Assembly (NCBI GenBank): GCA_011009095.1
Contig: VTPC01090572.1
Span: 632,174-696,173 of the forward strand
Reading direction: 5' to 3'
Length of the DNA: 64,000 bases
Source: Ignelater luminosus
Taxonomy: Eukaryota; Arthropoda; Insecta; Coleoptera; Elateridae
Shown: one piece after another, positions 1-11,284 of the stretch
Numbering within the stretch: the first letter of the stretch is position 1
How the letters are laid out: the number at the start of each line of letters is the position of its first letter
Notes under the pieces: model-generated
Database searches by the model: none
What the model was told of the DNA's origin: nothing
What the model saw: the letters and a program-made list of their open reading frames with translations, nothing else
Translations under genes and position numbers: made by a program

Positions 1-643
1 GAGTTAAGACCGTTTTATATCTATCTAAATTTGGAAATAATTTAGAACATAATTTGGTACTAAATTTTTCACTAAATTCCGAATAGTGTCATACAGCAAA
101 ATCTATAACTGAATTTCAAACTTGAATTAGTCAAAAATTTATTTAGTAGCACGTTTTACATTGTTGTAAATTTTGTACAAAATTTAGTATAAAACAGACA
201 TGCGCAAAGCAAGTAATCAATCAAAAGTATTCTGCTCGAGTCCCACAATAACGACGCCATGACCTTACCAGCTGAGGAAACCGACTTCTTCAGAGCTGAA
301 CAACCAGCCGCTGTTCACTGTCTCGACTACTGTTTTATCTCCGGTATATGGTGATGGAGGCTTAAGTTTGGTTTAGACGCTCATGATTTTTTTTTGGGGG
401 GGGGGGTCTATAGTTTTCCTGAAAGCCCACGTTGAGAGGAGTAAAAAGAGACCACTACTCCATTCTGGACGGTCAAGAAATAAAATAGTTATTAATTTTC
501 ATTCCGAGAACTTTTCAAATTATCCTCGTATAGGACTGCCTTTTTTTATGTAAATTTTGCTGTATGACACTATTCGGAATTTAGTACTAAATTATGTTCT
601 AAATTTATTTCTAAATTTAGATATATGTAAAACGGCCTTTTAG
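1..643. mobile_element. Inverted-repeat DNA element (MITE-like)
   Basis: The left end (about 8-110) and right end (about 550-643) are imperfect inverted repeats of each other over roughly 100 bp. Both contain the reverse-complementary stretch around GAATAGTGTCATACAGCA and an AT-rich outer part that reads AACGG near the tip. The interior has no open frame of note but holds a homopolymer junction, a T run followed by about 11 G at 387-406. It is a non-autonomous DNA element of unknown superfamily. The window begins at its left tip, so the true end could lie just outside. Confidence 0.7.
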
Positions 644-760
644 TTACTTTTTTTTACTAAAAGTTACTTTTTCTCTGGTTTGTAACTTTTTGTTACTTTT
701 TTCATATTCCAGTTACTTTTATTACTTTTTCAATGAAAAAGGTTTTTTTTTGAACTATTT
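644..760. repeat. T-rich low-complexity tract with GTTACTTTTT repeats
   Basis: The motif GTTACTTTTT, with small variations, recurs about six times between 652 and 730 in a T-rich tract. It directly abuts the right end of the preceding inverted-repeat element and may be an expanded simple repeat at the insertion edge. Confidence 0.5.
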
Positions 761-1163
761 TCAAACATAAAACGAAAAATTCTTAAAGTTGAAATGAAAA
801 ACATATTTCTCTTTAATACTGCTGCAACAGTTTGAATTTCTTCCTTTTTTTGGTTACAAGAACTGTGAAACGTAACGTATAGATGATGTTCTTGTTAAAT
901 TCAAAAATCTGAAATAGACCTTTTACCTGTGACGGTCCTTGCCTAGCATTGTGACGTCACAAGAACTTTGTTAGGCATTATTAATGACGGGAAACGAAAT
1001 TCCCATAAGCTTCAATGTAAAATAGGACGGGCATCAATTTGAAATTATAAGAAAAACAAAACCCTCTTGTACATATTCTTTTGATTACAAGTGTGAATAA
1101 AGTCCTGTTTATCTAAATATTTGTACTATTTGTATAAATTGAACCGACAAATAAGATAAATCT
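761..1163. other. Unassigned noncoding stretch with one CRE-like palindrome
   Basis: No coding region is recognisable. A perfect TGACGTCA palindrome lies at 952-959, in the extended palindrome GTGACGTCAC. That octamer is the classical CREB/ATF site, but one site in AT-rich DNA proves nothing about regulation. Confidence 0.3.
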
Positions 1164-1365
1164 ACACTGCTTAAAAAATTAGAGGAACGCTTCTTAAAGA
1201 TAACGTAATTACTTTAATGGAAACAATTTAGGGTTTCCAGATAAACAACATTAAGAACTAGCATATTTTAATTAATTAAACACAAATACATTCAAATTGA
1301 ATTTATAACAGGAAGAGAAATTAACAATTATCGAAAAATTTGCAAAAAGTGAAATGAAATTAAGT

Positions 1366-1531
1366 AGAGTGGTTTCCAAATCTCGTGGCACGCGAGATGG
1401 GCAAAAGGCGGAGCTTACTGCAGAACAAAGAGAGATAGAAAATTGTAAAAATCATGCATGTAGGGCCGCCCGGCTAAAATTTGTCTTCTTCGCATCGAAG
1501 GTCGCGTGCCACGAGATTTGGAAACCACTCT
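1366..1531. mobile_element. Short palindromic insert with perfect 30-bp inverted repeats
   Basis: Positions 1366-1395 and 1502-1531 are exact reverse complements over 30 bp (they start AGAGTGGTTTCCAAATC). The 106-bp centre has no open frame. The insert lies at the 3' end of the decayed Tc1 copy, so it arrived later; perfect arms next to a badly decayed host suggest a young insertion. No clear target-site duplication is seen. Confidence 0.7.
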
Positions 1532-1534
1532 AAA

Positions 1535-2548
1535 TTGTAGATGCGAGTAGAGGTCTGGGGTGCCTTTCGGTCATTCTTAATAGCGTGTGTGACCTCCATG
1601 GGCGTTGATAACTTGTTAGCATCTGCGAGAGGAATATTTTTCCATACTTGATTTATGGCATCACTGGGTTGTTGCAATGTGAGCGGTGCATTGGGTCGTT
1701 CTCGAACACGTCTATCGAGCATATCCCATAGTGGGTCAATACGATTTAAATCTGGATTTAAGGCCGGCCAATACATGGTTTGAATTTCAAGCTCCTGCAA
1801 ATAGGTATTCAATGCTGACAGCAGCGGTGTGCGGTCTTGTGTTATCTTGCATGAATGTAAAATTCGGTCCAATTCCATATGTAGCAACAGACTACAACCT
1901 TTTCTAAAATAAAATTGACATAACGTTGAGCATCTAACCTTCCTGAAACAACCACATGGTCACTTTTGTGGTCTAAGCTAATCTCACCCCAAACCATTAA
2001 CGAACCACCATCGAATTTTACAGTTTCTTGTGTAGTAGTTGAAGAGCAGCGTTCACCTGGACGTCTATAAGCACGACTTCGACCATCACAATGCGTAAGA
2101 CAAAATCTTGACTCGTCTGTGAAGAAAACAGGTCGCCAATGCTGAAGTTACCAACGAACATGATCATATGCAGAGTTGAAACGGACAATTTTGTGGCTCT
2201 GGCCTTCTTGACCTTAAATGGGCTTCTATTAATCTGTTTCTAACAGTCTGGTCAGACAGGCCTATGCCATGAGTCACTCGAATAGTGTTTTGATGCTTCC
2301 TAGCAGAGGAGGTGCGATTGCGTAATGCCGAAAGAACCAAAAATCGATCCTGAATCGGCGTTGTTTTTCTTTTCCGATCTTGTCCACGTCGTCTTTTATC
2401 TAGACCCGTTTCCCGAAATCGATTTCAAACACGTTGGATGACAGAAGAACTCACCCCTACAAATCTTGCTACTTCTCTAATACAGGTTCTGCGTATTTTA
2501 TACTAAAGCAACAGCACGAGCCACTTCAACTTCACCAAGATGCCTCAT
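1535..2548 (-). pseudogene. Tc1-family transposase pseudogene
   Basis: Tc1 transposases cut and paste their element at TA sites, using an N-terminal helix-turn-helix pair and a DDE nuclease core. The start at 2548 gives MRHLGEVEVARAVAL. Further on come a helix-turn-helix stretch around REVARFVGVSSSVIQRV (frame changes and stops needed) and the second domain around HGIGLSDQTVRNRLIEA. The C-terminal part is one open frame from 1887. It contains the tail of the nuclease domain, with the usual NPIE-type motif changed to LNRIDPLWDML, so the third catalytic acidic residue reads D where family members have E. At least four stops or frameshifts break the gene. It cannot encode active protein. Confidence 0.85.
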
Positions 2549-2569
2549 TTTAGTTGTAATAACTAAATT

Positions 2570-2914
2570 TTGACATTTGCAACAAGCTTCTATTGTTTCA
2601 AAGGATGCTACGTTTTAAAAACAAAAAATTAACAAAGATATCACTTTGTTTCTGGTAGCAAATGTTGTCTTTTATTATTATTTAAGGGTAATTGCAACTT
2701 ATGAAATAATTTCATTGATTGTTTTAATGCTTTATCAAAGGCTTTAAAATGAGTATATTGTATGCATTTATATTCGTTTCCTCGTTTCTCTCGATGAGCC
2801 TAGAAGGTTCGCGCTTCTTCTCGCACATTTGACGGTCGGAACGCCTGGATCGTTCGAGGCTTCTCCGACACATTCGACCGGTGACACGTTACAATATTAT
2901 ATTGTTACATTTTC
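2570..2914. other. Unassigned spacer between transposon relics
   Basis: AT-rich DNA with a more GC-rich patch at about 2785-2885. An imperfect hairpin (GTTACAATAT / ATATTGTTAC) lies near 2889-2909. No coding region is recognisable. Confidence 0.3.
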
Positions 2915-3500
2915 CCTTATAAAAATTTTTTTTAAATTCAGTTCAATCCTTTGATTTTCCTTAGCAAATGCATCACTAACTGCTTCAAACAGTCGAGAAA
3001 CTCGCAAATCTTCCAAAAGAGTGTTTTCTATATTCATCAAAGACAGTGCTGAAAGTTGCTCTTGATGCTAGGTATTTCGGAGGTAGGTCTTAATTCTCTT
3101 TAATGCGGAAAAAGATCCGTATGCAGAAGCACTTGTAACTGGAAAAGTTAATTTTAAAACAACCAGTTTCGAAACTTCCGGGAAGGCAGAGGTCAGCCGA
3201 AGGTTATTTATGTAATCATGCAACTCAAAGATACCGTTTTTCTTCCTTCATGACCGAATCTTTATAAACAACGGAGAGTTCACTTTTCAAACGTATTAAG
3301 TCAAAAAAATCGCCGTAGTGTTTCCTTTTCTGGGAAATTATTGGCGAAAGTGTCAAATTGAGACTGGTCAAGTAAACCCAAAGATTTCAGTGCGGATATT
3401 TGTGACTTATGTTTAAAATTATAATATCCAGAACCTCATAAAAGACTCTCCTATATGTTACTGGCTTATCTTCTCCAAAAACAGAATCTAAACGTAGACG
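2915..3500 (-). pseudogene. hAT-family transposase C-terminal fragment
   Basis: Read on the minus strand, this stretch gives a degenerate protein with SALKRIKTYLRNT near 3110-3070 and LSALSLMNIENTLLEDL just after, ending KENQRIELN. The order LKRIKxYLRxTMxxxRLxxLxxLxIE is the dimerisation-region signature of hAT-type proteins (the ZMYM1 / P52rIPK-like relatives). At least one in-frame stop (RNT then stop) and a frame change near 3240 are present. The N-terminal and catalytic parts are absent. It adjoins the C-terminal end of the pogo-like gene with no clear boundary. Confidence 0.65.
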
Positions 3501-5179
3501 CTTAGCAGGTGGCATACACTCAGATACAGATTATCATCAACAGTGCTTTCTTCAACAATGGATTCTTCAAAAGAACTGTCTTCCTTCTGTTTCTTCAGAA
3601 CCTTTCCCTTGAATTTATTTTTCTTCTCTTTGGTTTTTCAACGTTTACCTTTTTCAGTTTGTTAGTCTCTTCTCTTTCAAAATTTAATCTCTCTTCACAT
3701 AGTTTCTGTTTTTTGCTTCATTTTGTTTGGCAGTTTGATCTGTTACTCCTACAGATTTAATCAAAGCATCTTTGCATGGAGTTCCATTTATAACGCATGA
3801 TCCAACAGCTTTGCTGTTTTTTTTTTTGTGTGGGGATCGGGACAATGTCATATGAACTCACATGACATGCACCTGCACATGAGGTACTCAGTTGAGGCTT
3901 CTGAGGGGGAACTGGCTGCTTTTGAAGAACTAGGCTGAAGCTCTCCTAATGAAGAAATGAGGCTTGAACTTGGGTCAGCTAAATTGGCAGGTGGGCCATC
4001 TGAAGATTCTTCCTGGTTTTCTTTTTGTGGTCTTGACCAAGAGCTGCAAGATCTTCCTGATTCATGGAGTGAAGCAATCTAGTCAGCATCTGTGAACACA
4101 TTTTTGTTCATAGGGAAAATCCCGGGTTTCCTAAAACCATTTACTGCTATCTCCCCAGTTTACACGTTTAGGTAAGCCCTCCCGAAGAGCTCGCATCGTT
4201 TCGTAACAACAAGTGGCTTTTGTGAGTGGAATAACCGCTGTCTGATTTCTTTGCTGCAATGAACTTTTAAATACCCCTTGAAAGTCTTCATGACATCAAT
4301 GTTACGTACATGGCTATAATGCCCGTCTAAGATGAGAACTGGAAATTCCACGGACGGGTTGACCTTTCCCACAAAATGCTTGAACCAAGTAGTGAATACG
4401 TTGGCCTGAACCCACTATGATGGATGTGCAAGGTCAATTGACCCCGGAGGAGCCCATCTCATTGGCTGATTGTTTATGTTCTTTCTTGGGAATATCACTA
4501 AAGGAGGATCATAGTGACCAGAGGCGCTCATACATTCAATAGCTGATATTGTTGACCCCCCAATTTGCCGCTTTCCCCTTCTCCCAACCACATACGGAAT
4601 TTTGCTTTGTACAATGCTTAATCCAGTTTCATCTGCATTGTAGCTTTTGTCAACGGGAAAGTTTTATTTTTTATAGGCTTCTTCCAACAGTTCAAAGAAA
4701 ACGCCAACATTTTCTTTGCCAAATTCTAAGGCACGGGCAAAGGAAGTCCCATAGGACTTACGCATAGATAGTCTGTAACGTTGCAGGAAGAGATCCATCT
4801 AAGCCCGGCCGGCTTCAATTTTTTTTAAATGGATGTTGAATGCCATTTCTGGACACTCGCTAGCTGGAAAGCCATTCGACGTTGGTCTTTAAGGGTGAAA
4901 CTATAAAACTTCTCTTCCATTTGAAGCAGGTATGCCATTAATTTTTTTCCATCTATTCTCCAAGCAAAGGTTTCCCTTCTAATTTAGTTGACACATCAGA
5001 CACATTTGTCGTTTTTGCTCAAATTTCGCAACGTGCCACGAGGCACATTGAAAGTTTTTGCTGCCTTAAGAGTACCCATTTTCTTTTCCCTTGCGGCACA
5101 GATCGCTTTTACCATATCAGCCTCGTCCCACTGCTTTTTTTTTATTCTTCTGAACGTGCTTAGGCTTCTTTCTAGGCAT
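3500..5179 (-). pseudogene. Pogo/Tigger-type (DDE_1) transposase pseudogene
   Basis: Minus-strand reading begins MPRKKPKHVQKN at 5179. It continues through a psq-type helix-turn-helix (about 5130-4990, with KAAKTFNVPRGTLR recoverable by frame changes) and a middle region containing SYNADETGLSIVQSK. The DDE core has VLILDGHYSHVRNID at about 4335-4290 and ends at ELFGRAYLNV (4160). Both acidic residues expected in DETG and LDGHYS are present. Downstream, GEIAVNGFRKPGIFPMNKNVF and a Ser/Lys-rich tail continue to about 3500, matching the layout of jerky/pogo-like proteins in insects. Stops and frameshifts are scattered throughout, so it is dead. No terminal repeats were identified. Confidence 0.85.
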
Positions 5180-5640
5180 TCTAAAAAACAAACACGACAA
5201 AAATTAACCTTTTCGACGTAGTGGTCTAATGTTCGACTAGTGCGCGGAAATTAGACTACACATGGTAGTCGGAATTTGGACCAACGCGTGTTTTAACTTT
5301 TGGTGTTATGTACGGGATAAGAACGAAACCTAACAAATAAGTTTTAATGAATTTCAAAAGCCTAGAATACACTAAACACGATGGGAAAATAGTTATATAG
5401 CAACTACTACTACTTAATCTACAATAAAATCAAGAATACATACTTTGAAAAGTTTTGAGACGAGCGAAAACAAATTCTTGCTTACTTCACTGATATATGA
5501 AAACGCACGCAATTGGAAATATTTACAGAGCAACAACCTTGAACTCCGAGCACATAAAACCTAGCCAAGTCGGATTTTAGACCCTAGTCGGTTTTTGAAC
5601 CATCCCCTCTACAAAATAAAGTTGTGGAAAGTCTTTTCTA
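5180..5640. other. Unassigned stretch upstream of pogo relic and LINE
   Basis: No coding region is recognised. It may contain the 5' untranslated end of the pogo-like element (minus strand) and the 5' untranslated region of the non-LTR element (plus strand). The boundary between them cannot be placed. Confidence 0.3.
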
Positions 5641-5656
5641 GAAAAGATATTTAAAA

Positions 5657-6493
5657 GTGCCAGTTGGTGACGAATGGCATAAGGAGAATATGGTGATCAT
5701 TCGTAATAAAGCGAAGATAAAGATAAGGAAAATAACACTCGAGGTTAGATTAAAAACATTTAAAAGTGCCGAAGCAAGACGTACGAGGTCCGTACGAAAA
5801 ATGCAACAGTGCACATACAAAATCAACAGTGGTAGCGTTCAGGCAAAGAAAATAATAGGTAGACCCGGGGAAAGCATATAACGCGGAGATGAGTAACGAT
5901 TATACCCCAGAAAACACAAAAAGAGAAAGAAAAGAGTTAGAGGGAATTTTTGAGAAAAGTGAAAAGTTAATCAGAATACCTCAAAAAGAGAAGAAAGATA
6001 AAGAGGATAAAATGGATGCTTTAACCGATATGATTCGAGAATTAATGAAAGACATAAAAGAAGTAAAACAGGATCAAGAAACGTATCAACAAGAACTAAG
6101 AGAGCTAAGGGTGGAAAATGAAACAGTAAACGAAGGAAATAAAACGATTAAAGAAGATATGAGAAACATGACAACAAGAATAAAGAGAGCAGAGAAAGAA
6201 AAAATAAAAACTAATATTGTGGTGTCGGGACTGGAAATAAATATAGAAAACGAAGTAGATTTAAAAATGGAAAGTTTGTGGGCACAAAAATACAAATTAA
6301 TAAGGTTGCGAAAGGAGCAAAAGTTTGGAAAATTGAACTAGAGAATCCTACAGAAAAAGAAAATATAATGAAAAATGAAAAGAAATTAAAAGATCTATGG
6401 GAAAAAATACACACAAACATAGAACTAACAAAGGAAGCATGCGAAAATGAGAAGAAATTAAAACAAAGAAGCAAAACAAAAAATATATCATAA
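5657..6493 (+). pseudogene. Non-LTR retrotransposon ORF1 (coiled-coil RNA-binding type), frameshifted
   Basis: ORF1 proteins of non-LTR elements form trimers and coat the element RNA. The frame at 5889-6341 gives a very Lys/Glu-rich protein. A long heptad-like coiled coil lies at about residues 30-115, followed by KIKTNIVVSGLEI. The sequence then shifts frame near 6270 and resumes at 6278-6493 with GTKIQINKVAKGAKVWKIEL, which looks like the second half of an RRM-like fold (NIVVSGL and the later KVAKGA...KIEL act as its two strands). One frameshift therefore separates two halves of one protein. An earlier open frame at 5657-5881 may be 5' leader. The downstream endonuclease ORF starts 130 bp later. 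Confidence 0.65.
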
Positions 6494-6626
6494 AACTGAT
6501 AAAAACAGAAACACCAGAAATAGTGATGACAACTCAGTCAAAGGAAAAACTTACGAATAAGGATATTAAAACCCAAGCAAGGAATGATTAATAGAAAAAG
6601 ACAAAAAACACAAACAATGAGAATAG

Positions 6627-8012
6627 GTACTTGGAACGTGCACAGTATAAAAGAGAAAGATGAAGAAATTGTTGAAAAAATGATCAAAAATCGTATAGAA
6701 ATATTAGGAATAACAGAAACAAAGGAAAAGATATAACAAGAATACATAAAGGCTATTGGTTAATTTGGTCAGGAGTGGAAGTAACGGACAGAGCGTTAGG
6801 AGGCGTGGAACTGATAATAATAGAACCAAAAAAACTGAAAGAAGTATTAAAAGAAGAACATATACATGCTGGAATCATGATAATAGAAATGAAACTAATA
6901 GAGCAAGAGATATGGACAGTGATAATAGCGTATGGAAAAAATGAAGATGCTAAGAAGGATGACAAAGGTAAATTTTTTGAAACACAACGAAGGATAAGGT
7001 AACATATTGATGATGGTAGATCTAAATGGGCGGGAAGAAAAAGAAAACTCAGGTATTGCAGACTATTTGGGAAGAAAAGAAAAGAAAAGAAAAGAAACAA
7101 AAAATAGTAATGGAGAAGGAATAATCGAATTGGAAGTGGAAAATGATTTAATAATAGCCAATACGAAGTTTAGACACAAATACACAAGAGTAGAATATAA
7201 CAGAAATTAAAAATCAATAATCAATTATATTTTGATTAGTAAAGCAAAATGGAGAATTGTGAAAGATGTAAAAGTAACAAGAAGAGCAGAAATTGGCAGT
7301 GATCATCACTTCGCAAAGATGGATCCGAAAAGATAAGTAAAGGAAGAAGAAGAAACGAGGATCAAGGTTAACGAAAAAATAAAAAGTTATAAACTCAAAC
7401 ATCCAGACTGCAGAAAGAACAATTATGAAATAATAAATAGCATGTACAAGGAGCAAACAGGAGGAAATGAGAAAAATTTAAAAGCAACAGTTGGAAAAGA
7501 TACCTAAAGACGAAAAAGAAAGAAAACTATGAAGTATATAAAGAAAAACGAAAAGATGTGCTATGAAAGAAGCCGAGGAAGAATCATGGACGAGATTTGG
7601 AGAAAAGATGGCAGAGAATTATAGAGAAAATCAAAAATTATTTTATGGAACATTGAAACAGCTAAAACATAAAAAAGAATACAATATGAAAAATATAAAG
7701 GATAAAGATGGAAAGATAGTAACAGATGAAAAAATGTTAATGCAACGATAGAGACAATATCTTGAAGAATCTACGCAGATAGAAACAAATGAAGAAGAAG
7801 AAGAAGAAGAGAAAGAAACAAGAGACGTACCTGAAACAGAACCGATAAAAAAAGAAGTAATAGAAACAATAAACAAGATAAGATTGGGAAAAGCTTCAGG
7901 AAGAGACAATATAACGCTCGAAATGATAGAATATGTTGGAGAAAAATGAAGGAAACATTTAACAACATGGTATAACAGAAAGGAATGGAATTCAGGAATA
8001 GTACTATCAATA
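6627..8012 (+). pseudogene. Non-LTR retrotransposon ORF2: APE endonuclease and start of reverse transcriptase
   Basis: ORF2 supplies the nuclease and reverse transcriptase that copy element RNA into a nicked target. The start at 6627 reads MRIGTWNVHSIKEKDEE and continues IEILGITETK, the hallmark N-terminal strand pair of APE-type endonucleases (the E of ETK is the metal ligand). Later pieces include MMVDLNGREEKENSG (7007) and RRAEIGSDHHFAKM (about 7280-7320), the SDHH catalytic motif at the endonuclease end. The linker follows, and near 7850-7920 IRLGKASGRDNITLEMI is the first reverse transcriptase block. Several frameshifts and stops occur. The gene is cut at about 8012, where a different element begins. 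Confidence 0.75.
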
Positions 8013-8260
8013 TACAGGGTGGCCTAACGAAAATCAAACAGACTGAATAACTCCCACGAAAATAATTTTTCGAAAAAACTCAGAAACACGTCTATTTGTA
8101 TTGGGAGGGCAATACTTTTGATGTACAATTCGAACCCTAAACTTCAACCCCTCAAAAATTCCTAATGGGAAATCATCATCGTATTTCAATTCTCCATATT
8201 GCCCCGTTTGAATTTGTAAATTCGGTCGATTTGTTTGGAAGATACAGGGTGACATTAAAT
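8013..8260. mobile_element. Two stacked DNA-transposon termini inside the LINE
   Basis: ATACAGGGTGG at about 8013 and ATACAGGGTGA at about 8244 are two direct copies of the CAGGGTG terminus used by many insect Tc1/mariner-type MITEs. Neither has a matching inverted end nearby, so both look like truncated insertions. They lie exactly where the LINE reverse transcriptase core is missing. Confidence 0.5.
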
Positions 8261-8407
8261 TAAAGTGACATTTGTTCTCATTTTGTTTAATTTGACAATT
8301 ACAAACTGTTAACCAATAGTAAAACGCTGGTTAGAATGTGTCTATAAAAATAACATAACATATTAAATTAATGCAATAAATGAAGATGGTTGCGTCGCAT
8401 AACCAAT

Positions 8408-8935
8408 TAGAAAATGTACTCTTTCAGATATCTAGAAAGAGCACCATTACAAAAGATGGAAGAAGTAAAACAGAAATAATACGAAGTGTCCAGCAAGCCA
8501 AAGTAGCTTTCTACCGAAAAAAAAACAACTATTAACATCCAATAAAGTATCATTGAACACAAGACCTACATAATATGGAGTATAACACTTTATGGATGCT
8601 TAACATGAACGATTTACAAAAGCGACAAGAAAAGATTAGAGCCATTTGGGCAATGGTGCTATAGACAAATGCTCAAGATAATATGGGCAGAAAAAGTTAG
8701 TAATAACGAAGTTCTAGAACGACTACAAGGGCAGAAAGAACTGTGGAAAAATATAAAAAGAAGCAGGTGTAACATGATAGGACATATAATGCGGCATGGA
8801 GGACTACTGAAGACTCTAATAGAGGAAAGAAGACTCTTACAGTGAAATGAAAAGGGCAATTCAGAAAATCTGTTACTACAAAAAAATCGTCAAGATTGAA
8901 AACCGAGAGAGATGGACAAATAGGTCTCTATAAAG
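8408..8935 (+). pseudogene. Non-LTR retrotransposon ORF2 C-terminal region
   Basis: Translated with several frame changes, the stretch gives EIIRSVQQAKVAFYRKK, then a degraded GSETWT-like block, then CYRQMLKIIWAEKVSNNEVL and NMIGHIMRHGGLLKTLIEER. This order is the ordinary C-terminal domain of RTE/CR1-like insect elements. It is the same orientation as the endonuclease part upstream and probably the same element. The central reverse transcriptase, including the catalytic aspartates, is absent. Confidence 0.7.
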
Positions 8936-11284
8936 GTGCTCAGTTGCGAACCCATGCCATTGCATTTACCACAGAAAATAAAATCGAGTACTTTCAGACA
9001 TTGAGGGTTCCTTCCATGCCCTTTTGAGAATCTATGATTCACCCCCTGAGCTTTAATTTTCCGAAGTTTATTTTTTCAAAGCAATTTATTAAACTTCTTA
9101 TATTTTATGTTTTTATCAATTATCGAGAAAAAAAATGTCGAACTATTTTTAAACTTTAATTTTCTTGTCGATTGACTCCAGGTGATTAAACGAATTTCCC
9201 AGCACTGAAAGAACGCGATATTTATTTTCAAACTTCTTAGTTTTCAGAAAACTCAATTAAGCTCTCGCTGCTGCTGTTTTTAAGGGCATTTTTCCATAGT
9301 AGTTAATTACCTGAAGTACATCACGGCCTGTTCGTTTTTCCATTCCGTAACGCTGTTGCATCGAATTTTACTCAATTTTCCAGCTTTGAAGAGACGTTCT
9401 TTGAAAGTTTTAAAATGAAGTTTTATGAATGAACCATCACTGTAAATGTTAAAAGTCAGTCGGATGTTATTTACATATTTATTTGCTGTCGGAGAAAATT
9501 ACATACCTTCATAGTTTGCATGTGAATCTTTTTCTTTTTGTTGCGATAAATAATCGCTAGTTATTTAATTAATTCATGATGAGAACTTTCGTGAAAGTTC
9601 CACTTACGGGTATAAATAATTTATAATAAATTATTTGAATTTACAAACACAAAGCCGACAAAACGATCTCGTGTAAAGGGGTGATAAATTTATAGCCCTT
9701 ATGGTTACCCCTTACAAGAGGAGAAAGGTATATCTATGTAAATGAGAACGAATTATCCTTAAATGCATGGAAAACTAAATACCCACTACATACATAAACT
9801 AAAATGCGAACGACCGTGACACTATTGATTCTTTTTAAAAAGAGAATAAGCTATAGGAAGCTACGAAACCACTAATTTTTTGCGTTGAAAACTTTCACTG
9901 GAACTAAAACCGCAGACATTACGGATACCATTGTTACACGTTTGTTCTATTTATTTATTGTCTTTTCTTCTTTCTTTTGGTTTTATCAGTAATGGCTATA
10001 AGCAAATTGCCGTTGTAAGGGAACTACAATAAGAAAATGTTAGCGTTTTCCTTCTAATGGGAGTCTTTTTTTCCCTAGGGTAATAATAATAATTTCACTT
10101 TTTCAACAACGTCATACATTACATTGTGTGAAGAATAATTACATCACGAAAAAGTGAATATCAAGGACATTAAGCGTTTTTGTTATACATTTCTGTCTTG
10201 TAATGGATTTAGAAGCAACATGCAAATTTATGTTTAGGGTTACTGTAATCCAAGACAGCGCCATTTATTATGCTAATGTATCGTAAATAGAATGAGATCA
10301 TAGGATAAAGCCTAGGTGGTATTTATAATAGGCATTTTCATTAAGTCCTAATAGAATCATTATAAAGAGTTCACTGACCGAACAGCAGTGTTCGAAATTT
10401 GTAATAAACTTTTTAAAAAGTTGTAATTGGATTCCCTTTAGATTTTGTTGATTTGTCGACGTCCTTTGCGTATGTATTGAACGGTGTTCCGGATAATGTA
10501 ATGTACACATGCAATTTTTCAAACCGACTTTTTTATTCAAATTTGATACGATCGTATCGCAAAATTTCTCGCATGAGCATAAATTTTACGATAATAGGCG
10601 CTATAAAGCTGCGCCTGTCAGTCGTGAGTGATTGTCTATAGATGGCACTGTCGAGCCAATGGGAAGCAGTGACCCTCAAAAGATGGCAATGTAAATTGTT
10701 TGGAAAAATCTAAACGGCGCGGTCTGTTTGCTAAGTAGTAGAAGGCGACATGTAAATTTTTTTGCTGACCTCTTTTATATCGGAGTGCGGGGTGTGGCTT
10801 GTAATTAGTCTAAACGGAAATACAGGAACTGTTTAATTAATTCTAATATTAGAATGTTACCAATTTTGCTGAAATGTTGGATTTTTCTAAGTTAAAGAGT
10901 TGATGTTGGATCAATCAAAATTCTGTCTTGTATTCATGAACTTGAGATTTGCAATTTAATTTTTTATGCGGTTCTGTTAGTTACCTTTAATGTTCAGATA
11001 GGGTTTTTTCTTCGACATTCTTTCTGCTGCTAAGCATTGTACACGCTCCGATCTTCCTTCTTTTTATTGCACCAGCTCGAGCTTTGCGCTTCTTCTTCTT
11101 CTTCTTCTTCTTTTAGAGAAATTTTACATATTACGTACGATTTGTTGTAATGTAACTTCGCGTTACAATTGTATTTAACACCCTAGTTTAACTAAGACTC
11201 TTGGTCGGCTTAGACTAATTTCAGTGGGTGGCCTGGGGCGAGGATAAGGAATTACATAGACAATAAAACAAAAATTATTTAATA
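8936..11284. other. Unassigned noncoding DNA
   Basis: No gene is recognised on either strand. Small open frames at 10298-10641 show no known motif. A symmetric CGATACGATCGTATCG-like palindrome lies near 10544-10560, and the flanking 10560-10680 is more GC-rich. The TTC microsatellite is listed separately. Confidence 0.4.
11091..11113. repeat. TTC trinucleotide microsatellite
   Basis: About seven consecutive TTC units are read directly at this position. Confidence 0.9.

Larger units (their letters stand above)
1165..2548 (-). mobile_element. Tc1-like transposon copy, 5' end missing
   Basis: The 3' terminal inverted repeat is seen at 1165-1190 (CACTGCTTAAAAAATTAGAG), preceded by TA. This resembles the usual insect Tc1-family terminus. 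The transposase remains run on the minus strand from 2548. No matching terminal repeat is visible upstream of the transposase start, up to the hAT fragment, so the 5' end has been lost. A separate palindromic insert sits near the 3' end at 1366-1531. Confidence 0.75.

Noticed and set aside
6086..8037. Minus-strand frames of 69-115 codons rich in Phe, Ser, Ile
   Set aside because: They are complements of the A-rich coding strand of the LINE, whose plus-strand motifs are clear.
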